Origin: Zygnema cylindricum
Lineage: Eukaryota; Streptophyta; Zygnematophyceae; Zygnematales; Zygnemataceae
Assembly: GCA_037447655.1 (NCBI GenBank)
Contig: JBBHKE010000834.1
Span: 706,499 to 770,498 of the forward strand
Length of the DNA: 64,000 nt
Direction: 5' to 3'
This document shows, piece after piece, positions 1-10,749 of the stretch. The position numbers were made by a program, and so were the translations under genes. The notes below the pieces were generated by a model. That model was not told the DNA's origin. It did no database searches and saw only the letters and a program-made list of their open reading frames with translations. Position 1 is the stretch's first letter. Every line of letters begins with the position of its first letter.

Positions 1-548
1 AGGCAAAGCCCGGCTGACGTGGAATAAAATTAACCGCTTACAGAATGAAATTTAAGAAACAAAAAAGCATAATCAATACTATTTTATGTTACAAGGCCCA
101 ATAAAACTGGCACCAAATCCATGTTATTGAAGCTAACAGCGAATCACTATGTACTGTGACCTTACGACAAACAGGTACGACAAAGTGTACCTTTTCTACC
201 CGTTCCAACGTACCACGTAAAAAAAAACAGTTTATTTTTTTCAGAACCACCGACGCAACCAGAGCCCTCATCTGTGACGTGGCAATGCTTGAAGTCATCC
301 ATTCCAGATACTCTTTTCACTCGTGCCAAGGACTCCACGTGTACCACAGCGCCAGCTTCCACGGAACAACTTTGGATGTCCTTTGTCGTTTAGCTTTTGT
401 CCGCAGTCTCGCAGTCCCGCCGCCCCCGATTCGTCCTCCCCCTTCCATGTTTCCTACAAATACCGCCTCGTCGTACTTCTCGTACTCCCAATCATTCCCG
501 CCAAACAAACTCCTCTCCCTCCCCCCCTCTCCCTTCCCTCGTCTCTCC
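1..548. repeat. Orphan duplicate of the 5' flank of the desiccation gene
   Basis: This stretch closely matches about 6580-7127, the upstream region and 5' leader of the gene starting at 7125, with scattered substitutions and small indels. The match stops at the position of that gene's ATG, so no coding sequence was copied. ACGT motifs (for example GACGTGGC near 277 and CACGTGT near 337) are kept. At about 549 the sequence switches to a MITE fragment. Short open frames here have no family resemblance and are also open in the parent 5' region, so I do not call a gene. Confidence 0.85.
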
Positions 549-811
549 CCCTGCCTATGCGTGCGCGTCTGATTTAATTCATTTTTTGTAAAATTTTCAC
601 TTGAAAAGGTACATTTATGTACGGTCTGACATCGACCGTACACCATACTATTTAGATATTACTGTACTTTCGTTCTTTACGCTATTTTATACGGTACTTT
701 AATTAACGTCAAGGAAAAATTAAAATCATGTATCCTATTTGAGGAAAAAAATCAAAATTTTAAGAACCCAAATTAGAGTTGTTGACACTAATAACGATTC
801 GCGGTGTAGTC
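549..811. mobile_element. Right half of a TA-flanked MITE
   Basis: It matches the right half (about 5461-5713) of the intact MITE at 5170-5713 and ends in the same terminal motif (CGATTCGCGGTG followed by TA). The left half is missing. The terminal TA is followed by sequence that is uninterrupted at about 48837 in the hAT copy, so this MITE originally landed in the neighbouring hAT derivative. Confidence 0.75.
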
Positions 812-1526
812 TAGTCGTTCACCCTAGGGTTACGCTACGAAATAGATGTACCCGGGTTCGAATGCCACGAAGGTAAAATTTTATGAAATTTCGTTTGTCC
901 GAGCCTATCTGACAGACAGACATGGCCGCCTTCTGTCTGCCTTCTTTCTCTATCTCGCAGACAGCACATTACTCCCAAAAAAAAAATACAGACCAAGAAC
1001 AAATGACATTTTTCACATTCAACAATCTGCACGACATAGAAAAACAAGATATTTAAAAAAGATCAATCACATTAATAAAAAAAAAATTACATCTTTTTAG
1101 TCTATCTCTATGGGGAAGCGGCTTCCTCGCGGTTTCGTTTTCAATGTTCCATGGCGTCTTCTTTCAAAAAAAATTGAAGAAGACGCCCGTACAAATTTCA
1201 AACTGAAAGCGCGATATTATTGTGACGTTCGTCTCTTTTCGAAAATGTCCGTACATTTTCGATTGTATAACGTACAACTTCCGTGGTATTCTTGTTCAGT
1301 TCACTGAACAAAAAGTACCAATAAGCACGACGCACATTTCCCGTTTTATTCCGTACATATCCGTAAAAACATGTACAGTTACAGTAATTTGTTTACAGGT
1401 TTACGGGTATCCGTAAATTTCCAGTTTCAGTTTACAGTACACGTCTTTTTACGATTTTTTCAAAAGTCACGAATTATACGTTTCAATCGGAAAAAAGGAA
1501 AAAATCGCGCGATTTGAACAACTATG
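812..1526. mobile_element. Internally deleted hAT derivative
   Basis: It matches the two ends of the hAT element at 48583-51648 without its transposase. 812-1108 corresponds to about 48838-49150, and 1109-1526 corresponds to about 51235-51648. The junction lies near 1108, at CTCTATGGGG. The right end is intact (AACAACTATG); the leftmost 255 bp are lost to the MITE and rearrangement before it. No coding potential. Confidence 0.8.
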
Positions 1527-3074
1527 TATTGTACTATAGTACATTTACTACTTTATACACCGAAACCAGAATCAATGCGAACGATCACGATTCTAACAGT
1601 GTTTAGTTGTTTACCAATGCAGCCGTAACTTCGCGCGCAAACTTTGTTTTGTAGTGAAAGATTCGCCGTACGCGTTTTCAGGATATTTCAATGCGCAACG
1701 GCAAAATTTATCCTTAAAGTTTGTGACAATTGTAGACGTCTACTATACCCGTGGTACCGTGGTAAAAATGTAAAGTTTTCGCACTGTTTTTCATCAACTT
1801 TTTGTGAGATCGTAGTTGTTGAGCCCTCCAACATTTTTCCATTTCTTAGTACACGTATGTGCCTTTTCCCATCTAGTTGGTGACCTTGTGAGAGAATGAG
1901 AGACTGCGAGTGAGGGAAGCAGGAAAGAGGGAAAGCGAGAGAGCGTTTGAGGGAGAGTGGAATAGGTGGCTTCATAGACTTCACCTCCGACTTAAATATT
2001 AGTATAAGATGCAAACAAACAGGAGAAAATTATGTGTACTTTCTCTCAAGCTAAACAGTTGAAATCGTGTGAAACGGGCGAAAGAGTTATCCAATTAAAT
2101 TCGCTCTCATGGTGATTGACGATTATGTTTGAAGACGAGCTGGCATGACAGGGCCACGGGGTCGCAAAGGAGGAGACATCATCCCGAAGTTCATACTAAA
2201 TTTGAGGACGTCGTAAATTAAACTTATGTTTCTACAATTTCTTTGCACGGCAAGACTATTTCTCGATGCAGCATTCAATTCTTGAAGAAAGGACAGAAAA
2301 ACCCCTTAACATTGGCAGGTCGTACATACCCTAAATAAAATCATATAATTTTCCAGCACATAAAATATCTGCCACGTGCAAAAGAAAACTGCATCATGTG
2401 TTGCCGCCTGAAGCAGATTGTTATAGCTTCAAATAATAGTGTAAATGTGAATGATCAAAGCTAATCGCGATAGGCACTGTATCAATGTCATACCCCGAGT
2501 CCCGAATTTTCCATAAACCAAAAAAGGCACAGTAAACAATACGTGAACTAAAAGGTGTGAGAATGTGGCTCAAGAAACATGACGTGACAAGGGGAATAGA
2601 AACATAAACATCACTTTCCGGTGTGCTCCTTTCCTTGTCAGTTTAGCTTTCATTATGATACTGACCACAGTTGACCACCATTCTCTACATATACATCCAA
2701 ATTGTACACAGAAATTAATTTATAGAATATGGGATTTAAGAAACTTTTCCTGTTTTAACAAATTACTTCAAAGAGAATGCACAAGTCAGAAGAGAATATA
2801 CATTTCTTGAACCTATTTCACAAAAAAGTTATGTGCATTGCCTCGTATTACTGATTAAAAAGTCATGAAAGACCAAACATTAGAGTGAGACTTCTAACAT
2901 CATCTTTGTCACAGTAAAATATTTAGAGATGCGACCGTATACAAAACTGGACCTGCTGGCAACTTAGCCAATTGACAGGAAATAAAGAAACATTATAAAT
3001 TACATACATATACAGAGAATCCTCGATTACCTCAACTTCACCTTTTCTCGAAAAAGGAAGAAGCAAAAAAACTC
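1527..3074. other. Intergenic, no gene seen
   Basis: AT-rich sequence with no conserved coding frame on either strand. A short purine-rich patch lies at 1890-1970. The last part presumably contains the 3' UTR of the minus-strand FBPase gene that ends at 3075. Confidence 0.5.
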
Positions 3075-4267
3075 TCACACTTCATAACCTGGATTTTTCA
3101 ATTGTTGAATATCCTCGTAACTCATAAGTTCATCAATATCATCTGGACTCCCCAAGAAAAGTGGGAGACGTTGATGAACTTTCACTGGTTCTATGTCCAA
3201 AATGCGACGTTTCCCATCAACTCCTTTCCCACCAGCTTGTTCTGAAATAAAACTAAGAGGATTTGCCTCATAAAGTAGTCGAAGATGGTCCCGAGGGTTC
3301 ATCGCGATACCTCCATAAAGCAAAGTACGATGGAAATCTGCAACTAAAGAGCAAATATATCTTGCGGAATATTGTTTTGGGTTCTGTCCTTTACCTTGCC
3401 GGACAGTGTCGATGTAGTTTCGAAGACCCTGAGGCCAGTCAAAATAACGAGCATCGTTGACAGAATAAATTTGACCTGCAAAATGAAATCCAAAACAAAA
3501 TCGTATAAGACCCACTAATAAAATTCAATGAATAAAATTTAATGAATAAAATTTAACGGCAGTGAGAAACAAGAGAAACATCTTTCACATAGACAAGTAT
3601 GAAAATAGATGGAGTCATTTCCCGGGAAGGATGTGATGACTTGCCTACAACCGATCTTCTTGGCATAAATAAGTACAAATCGACAAGACTACAATTCATA
3701 GCACAGTGGTCAATAGACGTGACTTAATTTCTGGCAACTGGAGTAAATCCAGGCACTGAATATTCTTTTCCAACCTTATCACGTCAAACTAAATTAAAAC
3801 CAATTCATTCAAATTATTTTTTTCCAGACTTGGCGAGGACTTATATTTCATAGACTCGTGTTGTCCTCACCTCGCTGTGGAATCTGAATCGACGGATGTG
3901 TTAAGACAAACTCTTGAGTGAGAGAATCTAATGTGAACCCATGAGTCCCTTCTCCAAGGGTCACAACAAGCATCGTTGCCGAGGAATAAAGAGCATATCC
4001 AGCAGCAACTTGTTGAGAACCAGGTCTCAAAACATTAGCCAAAGAACGTTCAGTTGTGGAAAGAAGGTCTGCGTCCAAATTTCTTTCATAAACTCCAAAA
4101 ATGGTTCCAGTTGGAATCGAGGCATCAATATTGCGAGATCCATCCAGAGGATCAAAAACGACTACATAAGGACCATCATTAGAAATCCAAACAGGCTCGT
4201 CATCTTCTTCCGATGCCAAGACAGCCACTTGACGCGATTGAATGAGTTCATTCGTCAAAATTTGGTT
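3075..4267 (-). CDS. Chloroplast fructose-1,6-bisphosphatase II, 3' two exons (partial)
   Basis: Hydrolyses fructose-1,6-bisphosphate to fructose-6-phosphate and phosphate in the stroma. Two exons are clear: 3871-4267 and 3075-3475, joined across an intron with GT at 3869-3870 and AG at 3476-3477 that restores PQRG-QIYS. Visible are the metal-site ASEEDDEP segment, the catalytic DPLDGSRNID, VRQGKG, YSARYICSLVADFHRTLLYGG and LYEANPLSFISEQAGG, ending with a stop at 3075. The loop that carries regulatory cysteines in classical thioredoxin-controlled cpFBPase I has no Cys here, and the C-terminal half reads like plant cpFBPII, so type II is my call. The N-terminal ~120 residues and transit peptide are not found upstream, where a 10-N gap and transposon fragments lie. 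The gene is therefore truncated or its 5' exons sit in or beyond the gap. Confidence 0.9.
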
Positions 4268-4418
4268 CTGCACACAAAGTTTCGAAATTACCAACAGAAA
4301 AAAATAAGAACAGGGAAGATTGTGCCAACAAGCCTATCCGAACTATGTTGGAATCTGTGTCCGTCGACAGAAAAAGGAACAAAGGTAACAATGCTGTACC
4401 AAACATGCACAATCTTGG

Positions 4419-4428
4419 NNNNNNNNNN
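4419..4428. other. Assembly gap (10 N)
   Basis: A run of ten N, in the expected intron or 5' part of the FBPase gene. Unknown sequence may be missing. Confidence 0.99.
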
Positions 4429-4650
4429 AAAAAAAAAAGTTTTAGACTCATTGGCTGCGGGCTGGCCCAATACAGTGCGAGGTTTTAACAATTGGCAATT
4501 GGCTGGCCGCAAATGCTTCGTAAACGCCGGTCGGTTAACGGTTAACAATTTTGGAGCGTGACATAACCCGGTCGGGCGTCGGTTACTCAGATTTTGAAAA
4601 AAAAAACGGTCGGTTTCGGTTATGTAAAATTTTGACTTTTGCGACGTTTG
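4429..4650. mobile_element. Fragment of hAT-like MITE family with GTCGCAAA ends
   Basis: It matches the right end of the element at 21636-23002: GGTTAACGGTTAACAA, GAGCGTGACATAACCCGGTC and the terminal TTTTGCGAC. The left part is cut by the assembly gap. Confidence 0.7.
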
Positions 4651-5040
4651 ACCTTCATCCAAAAACAAAGTGCAAAGCACTTCGGCTTCGCCTAAGGCTT
4701 TCGTACCACTTGGGCCGGCTACGAGCGATGCTACAGTACTTCTTCCCCTTTGTGGCGCAAGCACGGAAGTACAATACTGTACAGTAATCGTTTGGATTTT
4801 CGTGTGCGTACGTATCCCAAGTATTTTACTACACCACCGGTATTTGAATGAAGGTGCCCATCGTTATTAGAGTTAGTAACACTAAATCTACACGACTTCT
4901 TCAAGTAAAAAATGCAAATAGTGTTTCTACCATTACATAAGCTGACTACAATTTGCCATGCTCCCCGCACTAATTAAATTAGTTTCACATATTCTAATTT
5001 ACCATTCATACTAATAAACCCGTTACGCTATTCACACTTA

Positions 5041-6330
5041 GGGTGGCGTAATGGAAATGGAAATGTGTGGGTGGAAATGATGTAATCGTACGGCGAACAT
5101 TACAGGATGCTACTTTTTGAACGATGTTCTATCGCGCAGTCTGCAATCCACGTGCTCAATATTGAATAGTACACCGCGAATCGTTATTAGTGTCAAAGTT
5201 TAAATAGTGTTGAAGAAATTTTACCGTAATTGATGCTAATTAAGAATTTGTTTTAAAAAAAAAAAAAGGTGTATTCTAATTTCGGCATTTATGCTAATTT
5301 GGGAACAGCAAAAATGAAATATTCTTCGTACGATTATATACATTAATATATATATCCGTACATAATATTAGTAATCGTACGCCGTCGCGAATTTAAAATA
5401 TCCGTACATGCTATGCTAATTTGCGTGTCAGACTAATCCCGTTTTTTGGAGCGCACGTTCCTATGCGTGCGCGTCTGATTTAATTCATTTTTTGTAAATT
5501 TTCACCTGAAAAGGTACAGTTATGTACGGTCTGACATCGACCGTACATCACACTATCTATATTTTATTGTACTTTCAGGCTTTACTTTATTTTGTACGGT
5601 ACCTTAATTAACGTCAAGGAAAAATTAAAATCATGTATCCTATTTGAAAAAAAAAATCAAAATTTTAAGAACCTAAATTAGTGTCTTTGACACTAATAAC
5701 GATTCGCGGTGTACTGTACCATAGTAAGATAAGATCGTATAGTGAAAATCGTCAAATGTTTTTCCCACCGACCAGCTTCAACTTTGAAATCTTCATTTGC
5801 GTACCATGTACGTGTGGACCAGGTCATCGTACGACATAATTTTTGTACTCTTTGCAGACGCCTTGTCAGATACCAGCTCAATTTTTTAGGGTTTCTGACT
5901 TTTTTGTTTTTTCGCGTGACGAATGAGCTCTGCCACAAATAGTGTTACGAATGGGCGCTAACAAAAATAGCGTGACGAAAGTTCGTTACGAGATTACTTA
6001 TGTGATTTCGGTTAGGATTTTTGAATGGATGTATCATGTGCGAAAATTTTCGATTTCGTTGGTTGCCGTCCTAACACGTATGTTCATTATCCAGCGTGTC
6101 GCGGTGATGTACCTCGTCGAGGTACATCACCATTTACAGAAACTTTCGAAGCGAATGCTTCGCGAAAACAAATCCAACGGTCAATGTTACCTCCCAGAAT
6201 TTTGGAGAATTTTGGCAGGATTGTCTGTAATGTTGTTCGCGCATAGAAACAAAACAGGCGGTACGGACTAGTACGGATAAGCGCCGATTTCTGTAAACTA
6301 CCCTATTTTTAATCTGATGGAACGCCACCC
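5041..6330. mobile_element. Harbinger-type MITE with nested TA MITE
   Basis: Terminal inverted repeats GGGTGGCGT / ACGCCACCC are flanked by the 3-bp duplication TTA (5038-5040 and 6331-6333), the PIF/Harbinger signature. A 544-bp MITE (5170-5713) sits inside; without it the element is about 746 bp. A related copy lies at 33390-36054. No transposase. Confidence 0.85.
5170..5713. mobile_element. TA-flanked MITE, near-perfect terminal repeats
   Basis: Both ends carry TACACCGCGAATCGTTATTA followed by GTGTCAAAG in inverted orientation, and TA is present on each side. This is the best-preserved member of a family found more than a dozen times in this window. TA target and CACCG-type ends suggest Tc1/mariner-like mobilisation; no transposase is present. 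Confidence 0.85.
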
Positions 6331-6579
6331 TTAATATACTTGTTCGTGTTGACGGTTACGTACGTCCGGTTTTACTGCAATTTCGATTGAAGCGTGGCAA
6401 CCCTATCCTTGGGACTTCCCAGACACGCGCGAAGCTTTGCCGTCGGTACGGTACGGTAGTAGATTTGTCGGTGGTTTGAACAATTCTGTGCGGGTCGTTT
6501 TTACAGTTCTGTACTGCTAGCGACAAACAAATCTTCTTCTATGACAAACTGTTAAAACTTAAAACAGTTCACACTAAGC

Positions 6580-7124
6580 AAAGCCTGGATGACGTGGAAT
6601 AATATAAACCGCTTATAAAATGAAATTTAAGAAACAAAAAGTATAATCGACACTACTTAATGTTAAAGGGCCCAATAAAATCGACACCAAATCATGTTAT
6701 TGAAGCTAACAGCGAATCACTGTCTACTGTGACCTTACGACAAACAGGTACGACAAAGTGTACCTTTTCTACCCATTCCAACGTACCACGTAAGAAAAAA
6801 CAGTTTATTTTTTTCAGAACCACCGACACAACCAGAGCCCTCATCTGTGACGTGGCAAGGCTTGAACTCATCCATTCCAGATACTCTTTTCGCTCGTGCC
6901 GTGGACTCTACGTGTACCGCAGCGCCAGCTTCCACGGAACAACTTTGGATGTTCTTTGTCGTGTAGCTTTTGTCCGCAGTCTCGCAGTCCCGCCGCCCCC
7001 GATTCGGCCTCCCCCTTCCCACGTTTCCTACAAATACCGCCTCGTCGTACCTCTCGTACTGCAAATCATTCCCGCCAAACAAACTTCTCTCCCTCCCCTC
7101 GTCTCCCTACCCTCGTCTCCCGCC
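6580..7124 (+). promoter_or_regulatory. Upstream region of the desiccation-related gene, ACGT motifs
   Basis: Several ACGT-core elements resembling ABA-response elements are present: GATGACGTGG near 6590, CCACGTAAG near 6787, GACGTGGCAA near 6849 and CTACGTGTAC near 6907. A possible TATA-like CTACAAATAC lies near 7028, roughly 95 bp before the ATG. The whole block is duplicated at 1-548 with the same ACGT motifs. Function in drought or ABA response is inferred from motif type and gene family only. Confidence 0.5.
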
Positions 7125-8740
7125 ATGGCGCGTCTCTCCCTCCTGAGCTTTACTCCGGCAGCTGCCCTCCTCCTCCTCCTCTGTACCTCCCCTCCATTCT
7201 CTGCCGCCATCACCGATGTCGACATCCTCAACTTCGCTCTCAATCTCGGTAAGCACGCAGCTCGCCCTTCTCTTGAATCCACACTAAATAGCGTGTATCA
7301 CTTATTCTCCTCTCATTCCCCCCTTGTACAACACCATTTCTTTTTTTAACTTTTTCATTTTCATATTTTTTTTCCCTTTTTAACTTACAAATTTACAAAG
7401 TTTCCGTCGAACTCACAAGTCTCCCCGTGTTTCCACGTGGCAGAGTGTTTGGAAGCCACATTCTACTCCTACGCCGTGTTCGGACGAGCGCTAAACTTCA
7501 ACGACCGAGGCGGCGGTCCTGCTCCGTACGGCGGGACTCGCGCGAAGCTGTCGTCCACTGTCGCACAGTACGCCAAAACGATCGCACGAGACGAAATCGC
7601 GCACGTGCGGTACTTGCGCGCGGCGCTGGGCTCGGCCGCCGTCCCGTGCCCGCGGATGAACCTCGGGCCCGCGTTCGCGCTCGCGGCCAACTACGCGTTT
7701 AATGAGAGGGTCACGCCCACGCCGACCGCGTACGGAACGGATCTTCTGTTCCTGCTGGCGTCATTTATTTTCGAGGACGTCGGTGTGACAGCGTACAAAG
7801 GCGCATCGCCTCTTATTCAGAATAAAGCTTATTTGGAGGTGTGTGTGGGGTGTGTTTGGGGTGTGTTTGGGGTGTGTTTGGGGTGTGTTTTTTTTTTTTT
7901 ATTCGATCTGTTGGTAGGATGGAAGGAATGAAGACTCGGAAAAGAAAAGAAGAAATCGGAGTTGGACCTGTAAATGTAAATGTCTATAAAAAAAAAGAAC
8001 CTAAAATGGATATATTGTCGCATTTCTTTTTCATTTGCTGTCTATTTTTTTTCAACAAGATAACAGTGGGATAGTTTAATAAACGGAAATTTGGTGTACA
8101 AACAAATTTTACGGTTACATTTAGATCACTGATTTTACCATCATGCAGAGTATATGTTACTAATGTTATTTCTAGTGTTAGCCTAAATTAATGATATTCA
8201 AGGTGAATTAAGTGAGTTAACCGAATTAATGTAGATAAGAAGACACCAAGATACCATCTAGATACTATCAACACCATCTTACGAGCGGAAACATTACAAC
8301 CGTAGAAAGATGATAAAAAGATCACACTTTGTGTCTAGTGTAGACAATGTGACATCTCCTCCTCACAAAATTTTGATTTTTCTTTTGTTCTTTCTCTTTA
8401 ATTTCTTTTTCAGGTGGCCGGTGGGATTCTCGCAGCCGAAGCGTATCACGCCGGCGCGATTCGTCAAATTCTTTACCAAAAACACGAAGAGTATATTTAC
8501 CCTTTCCGAAAAACAGTCGAAACGTACGCACAGAAAATATCCGATCTGCGCGCCGCCGCAAGTGGCGCATCGGACGACCAGGGTTTGGTAGGCGAGAATG
8601 GAACAGTAATTCTAGTTCCCGCCGACGAAAACGCAATCGCTTATTCGCGCACTCCCCAGCAAGTTTTGTCAATTGTATACCTAGGCGGGTTGAAGAATGG
8701 AGGTTTTTTCCCTAATGGCCTCAATGGTAACATCAAGTAA
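7125..8740 (+). CDS. Desiccation-related PCC13-62-like protein (ferritin-like domain)
   Basis: Secreted protein of the PCC13-62 family (ferritin-like four-helix fold), known from resurrection plants and induced by drying; its biochemical role is not established. Three exons: 7125-7248, 7444-7838, 8414-8740, all GT-AG with compatible phases. Exon 1 gives a signal peptide (MARL, then a Leu/Ala core, cleavage near FSAA) and the start of the domain DVDILNFALNLE. Exon 2 gives CLEATFYSYAVFG, RDEIAHVRYLRAALG (helix with acidic/His residues) and FEDVGVTAYKGASPLI. Exon 3 gives VAGGILAAEAYHAGAIRQIL and a C-terminal FFPNGLNGNIK tail. Total about 281 residues, normal for the family. Exon 2 is much more GC-rich than the surrounding DNA. 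The last intron starts with a G-rich tandem repeat (see 7847). The ATG follows the pyrimidine-rich leader shared with 1-548. Confidence 0.93.
7847..7883 (+). repeat. GGGG tandem repeat at a splice donor, G-quadruplex motif
   Basis: Four GGGG runs at 7847-7850, 7858-7861, 7869-7872 and 7880-7883 are separated by identical 7-base loops (11-bp unit). It begins 9 bp after the end of exon 2 on the coding strand, so it would be in the pre-mRNA just beyond the donor. Confidence 0.85.
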
Positions 8741-9229
8741 AAATATGGGTTTTTGTTGGATTTGGTTTAGGTGGTGATTATAGTGGGTGTTGACATGTTT
8801 TGAATCGGTGCGATTTTTTCATAGCAAAATAAGCTTTGATGTTTTACGGACTTTTGATGAACAGTGAGAGTTTAGTGTGGTTCAAGTCCGTGACGTTTTT
8901 TAGCTATTTTTTTGCTAGTTTTCGGTGCACCTTTTATAGATGGAACATAGAGATATTTTAGTTCATGTGTAGAAGGTTTCTGCTGTGATTCAATCTGTTT
9001 GTAATCTATTAAGGGAAGTTCTTGTTTCTTCTTATTTCATGAAAAACCTTTGGAAGTGATAAAATTCATACACAGTTGATTGTGGATCAAACACACAAGT
9101 ATTGTTGTTTTCTGATGAAGATGCTCATAAATTTGCTGTTAATTGTGAAGATCATCATAGAAGCAATCTAAAATTGTAACTCAAACATATTGCGAAAAAA
9201 CCCTTAACCCTAAATACATGTTGAACTAA

Positions 9230-9973
9230 GGGTAACATTCCATTAGACGAAAAGTGGGATTCGTTATTGGACACCGTACGTTTTCGTACAGTGCCGTACA
9301 TAGCCGTACCATAATTTTTTTTTCTGTCAGACGAAACATTATTACTGGAAAGCTGTCAGGAAGCTCCAATGATGTAGGCGTAATTCTTGACCGTTGGATA
9401 TTTCACTTTTTGAGATCTGCGAAGCAATCGCGCACATCATCCAGTGGGCCCCAACTCTTCTAGTTAGGAGAGTTGGGGCCCACTAGATGATTGCCATTCA
9501 TTACAATTGGTACACATGAAAAAGCAAAAAAATATCTACTTTGAACAAGCGATCACAGGCGTGCACGTCGTACAGGCTATGTGCCGCCCGCCACGATGAA
9601 TGCAGGTCAGGTTGAAAACATCCTCCCACGCTCCTTCTGACATCCACCGTCATTCAAAGTTTGCCGCGAACTTCAAAGTTTGCCTCGTCCTTTTGCTATT
9701 CCGTTTCGAAATTTTGATTTCCATTTTCAAAATCAAAATCTTGCCGAAAACTTTATGTACAAATCATTAATTACTGGTTGTACAGATATTTCGTACAGAA
9801 ATTCCGTTTGTATATTTTTTTCAAGATTTTTAGAATCTGGACTCTAACCTATGTGGTGCCAATCATAATTGAGGAAAGTTTGTTACTGGCCCGACGTAAT
9901 GGAGCGGACTTCCAGTAAACGCTCAGTATACTTGTCTGTACATTTACTGGGACCGCCTAATGGAATGTTACCC
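9230..9973. mobile_element. Harbinger-type MITE, copy 1 of an inverted pair
   Basis: Ends GGGTAACATTCCATTAG / CTAATGGAATGTTACCC are flanked by TAA (9227-9229, 9974-9976). Length 744 bp. No transposase. The body is an inverted relative of 9984-10749. Confidence 0.85.
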
Positions 9974-9983
9974 TAAGATCTTA

Positions 9984-10749
9984 GGGTATAATTCCATTAG
10001 GTTCCAATAAATGTAAGGAAGATTCTACTGGCAGCGTTTACTGGAAGACTATTCCATTTTGTTGGGCTAGTAACAAACATTCCTCAATTATGATTGGCGC
10101 CACATAGGTTAAAGTCCAGATTCATAAAATCTTAAAAAAATCTACAAACGGAAAATCAGAAAGAAATATCTGTACAACCGGAGGTAGTTAATGATTCGTA
10201 CGTAAAGTTTGCGGCCAGATTTTGATTTTGAAAATGGAAATCAAAATTTTGAAACGGAATGGCAAAAAAACGCGGCAAACTTTGAAGGTCCCGGCAAACT
10301 TTGAATGTTGGTGGGTGTCAGACGGAGCGTGCGAGGATGTCTCCGGCTCACATGCATCCATCGTGGCAGGCGGCACATGGCCTGTAGGATATAGGCACAT
10401 GGCCTGTAGGACGTGTAGGCCTGTGAGCGCGTGTTCAAAGCGGATATTTTTTTGCTTTTTAACGTGTACCAATGGTACACGACCTTACCATGACCAGTAT
10501 CGTACAACTCCCCTCCACCGCAGAATATCGTGACACTGGACGATGTGCGCGATTGCTTCGCGGATTTGAAAAAGTGGAATATCCAACGGCCGAAAATTAC
10601 GCCAACATCATTGGAGCCTCCTGACAGCTTTCCAGTAACGATGTTTCGGCTGCCAAAATAAAAATTAAGGTACGGCTTTGTACGACATTGTACGAAAACG
10701 TACGGCGTCCAGTAACGAACTCCACTTTTCGTCTAACGGAATTCTACCC
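9984..10749. mobile_element. Harbinger-type MITE, copy 2 of an inverted pair
   Basis: Ends GGGTATAATTCCATTAG / CTAACGGAATTCTACCC are flanked by TTA (9981-9983, 10750-10752). Length 766 bp. It begins 10 bp after copy 1 and is in the opposite orientation. Confidence 0.85.

Noticed and set aside
156-572. Open frame on the + strand with a Pro/Ser-rich C-terminus, also present at 6660-7349
   Set aside because: It lies in the duplicated 5' region of the desiccation gene, overlaps its real ATG in another frame, and has no known domain.
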